Shown here one piece after another: positions 55,382-64,000 of a stretch of DNA of 64,000 nucleotides (position 1 is the stretch's first letter; each line of letters starts with the position of its first letter). This DNA comes from Coleophoma eucalyptorum (lineage: Eukaryota > Ascomycota > Leotiomycetes > Helotiales > Dermateaceae): assembly GCA_026120035.1 (NCBI GenBank), contig JALRME010000011.1, forward strand, positions 992,001-1,056,000, in the 5' to 3' direction. Below the pieces are notes generated by a model. That model was not told the origin of the DNA. It did no database searches and worked only from the letters and a program-made list of their open reading frames with translations. The position numbers were made by a program, and so were the translations under genes.

Positions 55382-57389
55382 TTTAGCTGTACTCATATTT
55401 TATGATGATATCTCACGAAGACCAATCGAGTTGTAGGAGAAATTAACTAGCATTTGCTGAATTTTAAAACCAAGTTAAAAAGAGAGCGACGAACCTATAA
55501 TTGGCCACTCTCAATTCGCTTGGAAAATACGTAACCTTTACTATCTAAATGCATTATTTTCCACTCAAGATCCAACCTCGAACCATAACCTACTATGACT
55601 TAGGTACAAAGCCCATATCTAATAGAGTAACTATGTTAAAACTTGGGTTGACCTGTGTTATATCTCATACGTTCTGGCCCGTACGCGTATAAGGAACGCG
55701 AGAACCACCTATTCTCAATGATTTGGTGAAGGTCGCACTATTGTATAGTTATCAATAGCAGTCTATTGAGCTTAATTACAAGTTCACTGCCATACCTTTT
55801 GTTTCTCTTGGTGATTACTCACTCTAGACACTACTAAAGCTGCGTATAAGTTCTTAAAGAATTCAACTACCTTTAAAAAGAAATTCAATGCAGGCCGTTA
55901 CATTATTAAATAAAAATCTCTGCAACACGGTTAAGAAGATCCTCAATATCATTACTCGCCGAAGATATCTTGATAGGATAGCTAGCATCGCTTTGAACGG
56001 AGAAAAATAGGTACCTGAGTCAGTCAGGGTACTCTAGGATAAACAAAACTGCTCGCAGAACCTCTATGGCTATGCGGGTCTGACAGGGCTTTTCTACCAA
56101 GTAGTCAGCTAGGTCTTTTGTGGATACGCATAGGCGTCTATGCGGCATGAAATCCTATCATCAGAACTTGGTGCGAAGGGTATCCTTGTAGAAATATTAA
56201 TTGCAAGCATAAGCTTCATCAAATCACGGGCAATTAACGTTAAAAAGGCTAATCATCCAGAATTATGACAGCCTGGCATATTTCTTAAATGAGAGCAACA
56301 AAGTATAATCCTAAGCCTTGTGGCTACCAACCTTCATTTCTATTTGCTAATGGGTATATTAGATAGGCTGGCTATAGATGGATGGCTTCACCGCCGATTC
56401 GCAGAGTGAATTAAGGAAGAAGCTTGAACACGTAAATCGCACCCGGATAAACAAATGCATTCGCACTATTCTCACTTAGCCTCTTTGGATCTCTTTGTTC
56501 TCACGAATTAGGAAATCACGACAAAATTACTGTATTGCGCACCTTGGCTGGCACAGTTGCTTCGAGAAGACGCCATGTGGGTGTAGACGGCAATTGGGCA
56601 GCGAAGCAGATCCAATGGAGATTAAATTGCATGCCAAGTCTTGCGGCTGAAGATCTGAAGATCCTCACTGGAGGATCTTGAGCTCAAGCGCCAGCTAGTC
56701 GCTTCCAGCCGTGCGGTGGAGGCGCCCGTGACTTACCGAAAGGACTTACCGTCTCGGAAAGTGACCGCTTCTCCTAGGATATACGTTGAGCATCTGAATA
56801 GCGCTTTTCAATATGAGGTTTGAATATTATGGAGGAAGACACTACTACAGCTTCATTGGCTGATGGCTGTATCACGATATGTTTTTGCGTCGTGTAGCGG
56901 ATTATATAGCCACGGAAATAAAAGCCGCTGCCGTTCATGTGTATTCTCCGTAGATTAGATAGGGTAATTATCAAAATCTCGATTGTCGCAAATGTTGTTC
57001 TCATCATGGCAAATTGAAAGGACTTTCGAGAAATCCGCATATTACACCGCTATGGCGTCCCCGTGACATTACCAGGACTTACCACAACGACACTGCTAGC
57101 TAAAAATCCCCAAGGTCATTCATTCCGCTGGTGACAGAGTCATGCTTCTCTGTATAGCTTCTTCGTATGTTCTTGGCTACTGCACTAAATATACTCACGC
57201 CAACAGATCTTGCCAACAGCACACTGCAGCTAAAGCACATTAGCATGACGCATACTACCAGTGTAGTTTAGTAATGAAGGGTCCAGGTGTGATGGCTGCG
57301 AATATTTATTGATCATGAACTGGCACCCTTTCTCGAGCTCGTCGCTTCAATCTTGAATCTATAAGGCAAATCAGTGCTTAAAATACACA
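55382..57389. other. Long intergenic stretch, no gene recognised
   Basis: About 2 kb between regulator and GMC oxidoreductase. Only non-conserved short frames (for example 56774-57040 on the minus strand) are seen. It includes the oxidoreductase promoter. No repeats with clear ends. Confidence 0.5.
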
Positions 57390-59394
57390 ATGCGCTTCCC
57401 ATCTGCTTGGGCACTATCATTACTGTTGCCAACTTCTCTTCCGCTAGCTTCCGCGGCTCTTCCTCTCATCGGCTCACTTCTTGATCCTCTTGCCGATGTT
57501 CTCCAGTCTGCTTATAGGGGTGATGGATTTGTTCAAGGCGTACTTGGTAGTCTGGGAGGTATCCCCGGCGTGGATGCTACTTACGACTACATAGTTGTGG
57601 GTGGAGGCACCGCAGGAAACACTATTGGGTATCGTCTAGCTAAAGCTGGCTACAGCGTTGCTATTGTCGAGGCTGGCTCTTTCTATGAGATCGCCAAACC
57701 CATTCTTACCACTACTCCTGGCGGAGTACTTGTTGGTAGTGGTGCTAGCCCGCTGGACTCAAAAGCTCTGGTCGACTGGCGGTTCATTACAGAACCGCAG
57801 GTGAATGCCGACAAACGCCAAATCCATTATGCTCGAGGCAAAACCCTTGGAGGATCTTCCGAATTGAACTTCCTGGTGTACCATCGACCAACAAATGGTA
57901 GCCTTCAAAGATGGGCCGACGATGTCGGTGACCAAAGCTACAGGTAATTCTTCCAACCCCCTTCTAGAGCCTGAAGAGGCGCGCGATTGTCATAGAAGGA
58001 TTACTTACTTTCAGTGTACACACAGATTCGAGGAGATGTTGCCTTACTATGAGAAAAGCGTGACATTTACGACGCCTGACGATGTGAAGCGTAACGTAAC
58101 GACTGAGTATGACGCAGGCGTTTTTAGCTCTCTAGGTGGCCCTCTCCAAGTTAGCTATGCCAACTATGTACCCCCCTGGTCAACTTTCATCCAAAAGGGC
58201 CTGAATTCGCTCGGGCTTAAGAGCATTGATGGGTTTAGCAGCGGCGGCTTGCTTGGGTACTCCTATACCCCGACCACTATCAGAGCTTCAACACAAACCC
58301 GCAGCTCATCATCTGACTTTGTTAAAGCTGCGAGAAGCGAAAAAATGAAGCATCTCAAGGTTTACACTCAAACGTTGGCAAAAAAGGTTATTTTTAACCA
58401 TAACAAAACAGTCACTGGCGTCGAAGTAAGCTCTCTTGGTTTGGACTACAAGCTCAAGGCGAAGAAGGAGGTCATTGTCAGCGCCGGCGTATTCCAGTCC
58501 CCACAATTGCTTATGGTTTCTGGAGTGGGTCCAAGGTCAACACTTGAACAATTCAATATTACTGTTGTATCTGAGCTACCTGGTGTTGGGCAAAACCTTT
58601 GGGATCATATTCTCTTCGGACCTTCGTTTGAAGTCAATGGTATTGGTACTCTTAGCTTGGCCATCAATAACGCTACAGTTTTTGATGCTGCCGTGGCCGC
58701 CTATATTGATCAACAGGCCGGCCCATTGACTTCTAATCAGGTTGAGCTCCTGGGATGGGAAAAGCTGCCCCAAAAGTATCGCTCCAACTTCTCTGCAGAG
58801 ACCAGAGAAGCGCTGTCCCAATTCCCAGCCGACTGGCCTGAAGTCGAATTTATTCCGGAGAACGGATACTCTAGCGACTGGCTTTTTCCTCTGCTCCAGC
58901 AGCCTACTGATGGCAAGATGTATGCAAGTCTCATCGGCGCGCTTGTTGCACCTCTCTCAAGGGGTAATGTTACCATCAAATCGAACTCCACTGTTGACTT
59001 GCCTGTTATTGACCCCAACTTCCTGGGTAGCAAAGCAGACCAGGAAGTCGCTATCGCTTTGTACCGGCGCCTTCGTGATGTCGCCAACACACCAGTAATG
59101 CAAGAGGTTGTCGGCATGGAGGCCTATCCAGGAGCAGAGAAGCAGTCCGATGAGGAAATACTTGCAGTCCTCCGTAACGGGTTGATGACGGTATGGCACG
59201 GCGCTTGCACCTGTAAGATGGGCAAACCTACAGATAAGATGGCAGTCCTTGACTCAAAGGCTCGTGTGTATGGTGTCAAAGGATTGCGTGTGGTAGACGC
59301 TAGCTCGTTCCCTGTTCTACCCCCTGGTCACCCTCAGGCCACCGTTTACGGCCTGGCAGAGAAGATTGCAAGTGAAATTATTAAGCGAAATTAG
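57390..59394 (+). CDS. Secreted GMC oxidoreductase (FAD-dependent alcohol oxidase/dehydrogenase)
   Basis: Exons 57390-57943 and 58026-59394 encode 640 residues. A signal peptide (MRFPSAWALSLLLPTSLPLA) is present. The FAD-binding loop YIVVGGGTAGNTIGYRLA is followed by the GMC signature ARGKTLGGSSELNFLVYHR. The C-terminal catalytic pair is His576 in MTVWHGACTCKMG and His620 in LPPGHPQ, with the usual spacing of about 44 residues. The intron uses the acceptor ACACACAG, giving DQSYRFEEMLPYYEKSV. Several N-glycosylation sites fit secretion. Members oxidise aryl alcohols, sugars or other alcohols with oxygen or another acceptor. The exact substrate is not predictable. The gene looks intact. Confidence 0.9.
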
Positions 59395-59579
59395 TCGTTT
59401 TATACAATAGGTTCTGTTCGCTACTATAGGAAGCACTTGTTCGATTTCTTCCGGAATTAAAATAGAACTATTAGTAGATATTTCTTAGAGTAAGCTGTAA
59501 ATAAATTATAAAATATAGTTCTTATGCATTATAATAAATTGTTAATACGATATCTGTTATATATTAAACTTAGAATAAT
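59395..59579. other. AT-rich 3' flank of the GMC gene
   Basis: Very AT-rich sequence, no gene; presumably the 3' UTR and terminator. Confidence 0.5.
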
Positions 59580-59617
59580 TGTTGGAATATCGTTGATAGG
59601 TCTCGTTTGTACACCCA
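59580..59617 (+). repeat. LTR-end fragment, left copy flanking the decarboxylase region
   Basis: TGTTGGAATATCGTTGATAG then TCTCGTTTGTACACCC matches, inverted, the sequence at about 62979-63016. The TGTTGGAATATC start resembles a copia LTR terminus. Beyond about 38 bp the two copies diverge. Confidence 0.5.
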
Positions 59618-60375
59618 TTTGTACTGTAGGTGGAAGTGTGTGTTGTATATGTTGTAATTAAAAGTTTGTGATAGCTACCTAGCATCTTCCCTTAAAACCT
59701 TGAAAATGTCTAATAATACAAGACATTTCTAGGTAAATTGTCTTTAGTAGGTCACGAACCTGATGTTTGTACCTCAAACAAGACATTTGAGCAGTACATT
59801 TGGAACAGTGGTCGCCTGATAGAAAACAAAGTCAGGTGAGCTCAATTTTGCCATCCTCACTCGATTCTACAATTAGTAGGCCGATGGAGAAATAGTACAT
59901 ACTATTGTGTAGAGTAAAGGAAGGTGCGATTAAAAGAGACAGTGCCATATACAGCCATTCTAGCCTATCCGACTGTTAACCATACTGCTATTTCGCCATG
60001 TCCCCAGTCTTGCAAGATCCACTGTCACCAGCGTTCCGCCCCCCCCCCATATTTTGCTGACACATCCGACTCTAGCCGTTCGCGTATCCGACTCTAGCCG
60101 GAGAGCCAGTTTGCAGCCTACCTACAGGCCTGACTGACCTCGCCATGGCTGCAAAAATATAATTGGGTATATCAGGAGATTGTCGGACCATTTTATTCAC
60201 AGGAATTGCCTGTCAATCACCTGTTAAATGTGGTGCGGGCGCCTTCCATGGCCCTCATCGTAGAATAAAGTATTGGATTCGCCGCAGTGAGGATTTTCTC
60301 TTATTGCAATTGGGCTTTCTGGGCAGTAATCAGTCCTATTCTTCAAGACGTGCTTCATAAACATAAATATCTACC
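59618..60375. other. Intergenic / promoter of the decarboxylase
   Basis: Contains a C homopolymer at about 60039-60048 and a short direct repeat, CATCCGACTCTAGCCG-like, twice at about 60064-60100. No gene is seen. Confidence 0.45.
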
Positions 60376-62430
<2,055 letters not shown>

Positions 62431-62978
62431 AGCAGAAAATATGGAGATTAGAAGAAATGACTATTAGAAATCGCTGAGGGCTTTTGAGACGTACTAAAAC
62501 TATTAGTTAGAAGCCCGTTTTGACATTCGTCTATATTTAGAGGTTTTCTTAGCACAAACTGGTTTAACTTTTAGAAATATCTTATTGACTAGGGTAGAAG
62601 TATTACAAATTACACAAATTGTTCATTACTATCTCTGCACTACTAAAAGAAATACAATCGGAGACTATGGCTTTCCAGCATTACCTTACGCGCCAAAGCA
62701 TTACCTTCTCCACGTTGTAGCAAAAATAGCAAATCATTCACAGGAATATACAACGAGATTAGTAAGTGTTGGTCTACCTCTTATTTTAGCTGTAAATATA
62801 GGTCAAAAATGTGAGGTAAAATGGTAAATGATTCTTCTAAGTAAGTGAGTGTGATGGGGGTCTTATAAATACACCTATTCCGTTTGTACTACAAACAGAA
62901 TAAATGTCGATCCTACCATAGTAATACTACCTAATTATAAACAAGTGGTGTTTGTAGCCGGGAACAAACAAGTGTACA
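62431..62978. other. Intergenic, no gene recognised
   Basis: The frame at 62585-62827 (+) has no signature. A hairpin-forming GTTTGTACTACAAAC lies at about 62881-62896, probably inside the degenerate LTR. Confidence 0.45.
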
Positions 62979-63016
62979 GCCGGGTGTACAAACGAGTCTA
63001 ATGACGATATTCCAAT
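62979..63016 (-). repeat. LTR-end fragment, right copy
   Basis: Read on the minus strand it gives TTGGAATATCGTCATTAGAC then TCGTTTGTACACCC, the inverted partner of 59580-59617. Confidence 0.5.
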
Positions 63017-63593
63017 AGTAAGATTACCATCTTCGTACCCTTAAACTTCACTTAGTCTCCAAATTGTGGATGTTGTGAAGCATTCATCTTACTAGTACCC
63101 AGATGAGTACGATCAAGGATCATTCTAACATGCAACTAAGGTAAATACCTAGCAACAAAACTTGACAATTAAAAGAATGCTTAAGAAACACTCATTCTCA
63201 CAGAACTATATCAAATAGTAAAATGAGAAATCCAGTTACAAAACGCAAATTCGAACTTAAGAAATCAATAATGAACTAAGTTAGAGAACATAATATAAAT
63301 AACTTTAGATATTACTTATATGAAACTAAATAACAAGAACGTGTACCATAGTGAATAGTAATGTACAATCCTCGTCGGTGAATGACCAGCTCATCCACCA
63401 AAGGTACAATTAGTGACTGCCTAGTCAATTGGTCAACTGGGCTGGTTGGCGGATGGGCTAGAACATACATGTAAGAAAGTTCACACTATTCATGATTGTG
63501 GAAACACAACACGTAAAATTTACGTGAATTTTATAAAGACTCTTCATAGAATACAATAGAGCAATGCTATCGGTACTTTTAGATGAGTGACTC
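63017..63593. other. Intergenic, no gene recognised
   Basis: About 580 bp of AT-rich sequence before the aldehyde dehydrogenase stop codon. Confidence 0.5.
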
Positions 63594-64000
63594 TCACTTG
63601 GGCGCTGGAATTCCCATGTTAAAGTACACAGCATTTGTCTCAGTGTAATTCTCTAGTGCGGCCTCACCGCATTCCCTTCCAATGCCGCTTTCTTTGTATC
63701 CGCCGAAAGGGATGCTCCAATGAAAAAAGTTATACATGTTTACCCACGCGGTTCCAGCTCTCAGACCGTTCGTCATTCGGAGAGCTCGCTCGTAATCTTT
63801 TGTGTGCACTGCAGCGGCGAGTCCATAGTTGGTATTACTAGCGAGAGCCAGAACTTCTTCTTCAGTAGAGAATTTGGAGATCGAGACGACCGGGCCAAAG
63901 ATTTCCTCTCTCATAATCTGATATAATATTAGATTAGAATATTATAGATTACGGCTTATAATTAAATGTATCTGTGTGGCTTTCACCTTCAAATCAGGTT
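63594..64000 (-). CDS. Aldehyde dehydrogenase, C-terminal part
   Basis: The last exon is 63594-63917, preceded by a 69-nt intron (63918-63986) and the end of another exon at the window edge (PDLK|IMREEIFGPV). Conserved family blocks are MREEIFGPVVSISKF, NTNYGLAAAVHTKD and FFHWSIPFGGYKESGIGREC. The protein ends IPAPK. The catalytic Cys and NAD-binding glycines lie beyond the window, so completeness is unknown. The FGGYKESGIGRE block is typical of NAD-dependent ALDH1/2-like enzymes oxidising aldehydes to acids. It converges on the decarboxylase gene, whose aldehyde product would be a plausible substrate. Confidence 0.9.

Noticed and set aside
62585..62827. 80-residue plus-strand frame after the decarboxylase
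   Set aside because: It has no recognisable family and lies in LTR-like debris.

Overview
The window is nuclear DNA of a filamentous ascomycete (Pezizomycotina). Nearly every gene has short GT-AG introns of about 45-75 nt with CTAAC/CTGAC-like branch sites. Seven genes or remnants encode Zn2Cys6 fungal regulators. The transposable elements are fungal pogo/Fot1 and copia-LTR types, and several broken genes carry C-to-T/G-to-A-type nonsense changes that could reflect repeat-induced point mutation. Family resemblance suggests Leotiomycetes, but I cannot prove this from sequence alone. All splice sites given are my own reading. For genes called as a span, the exons were stitched by eye.

Layout. 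1-5.4 kb: start of a phytanoyl-CoA-dioxygenase-like gene, an NCS1 purine/cytosine-type permease with a GATA-rich promoter, and a zinc alcohol dehydrogenase. 6.4-10.7 kb: a Zn2Cys6 regulator split by a 1,858-bp pogo/Fot1 transposon that has 46-bp perfect terminal repeats, a TA duplication and a transposase with four in-frame stops. 11-16 kb: an intact Zn2Cys6 regulator and an NtaA/SnaA-type FMN monooxygenase. 17.4-25.1 kb: regulator, DUF3445 heme-type N-demethylase-like protein and amino-acid permease. An AGCGCGCCTT element associated with GATAAG occurs in the promoters of this set. 25.6-28.7 kb: a head-to-head pair of LTR remnants and a 14-TM-type MFS exporter. 30.1-32.5 kb: a decayed divergent pair (methionine-type permease and TauD/TfdA-like dioxygenase), followed by an intron-containing tRNA-Cys.

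34.9-42.1 kb: two convergent Zn2Cys6 regulators, a short-chain dehydrogenase and a proline-racemase-family enzyme with the Cys/Thr signature of trans-3-hydroxy-L-proline dehydratase. 42.8-49.2 kb: a ruined allantoate-permease-like gene, a 137-bp tandem repeat, a WSC-domain cell-surface protein, a further regulator and an ~80-bp tandem repeat. 49.4-64 kb: an NmrA-like oxidoreductase, a small single-pass membrane protein, a Zn2Cys6 regulator, a secreted GMC oxidoreductase, a pyruvate decarboxylase between inverted LTR-end fragments, and the end of an aldehyde dehydrogenase.

Taken together the region looks like an accessory, catabolism-oriented part of the genome: uptake permeases, oxidative enzymes and local regulators for nitrogen- or carbon-source use, in several stages of decay. 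There is no polyketide, NRPS or terpene backbone enzyme, so it is not a classical secondary-metabolite cluster. The most coherent unit is the 17.4-25.1 kb regulator/oxidase/permease set.
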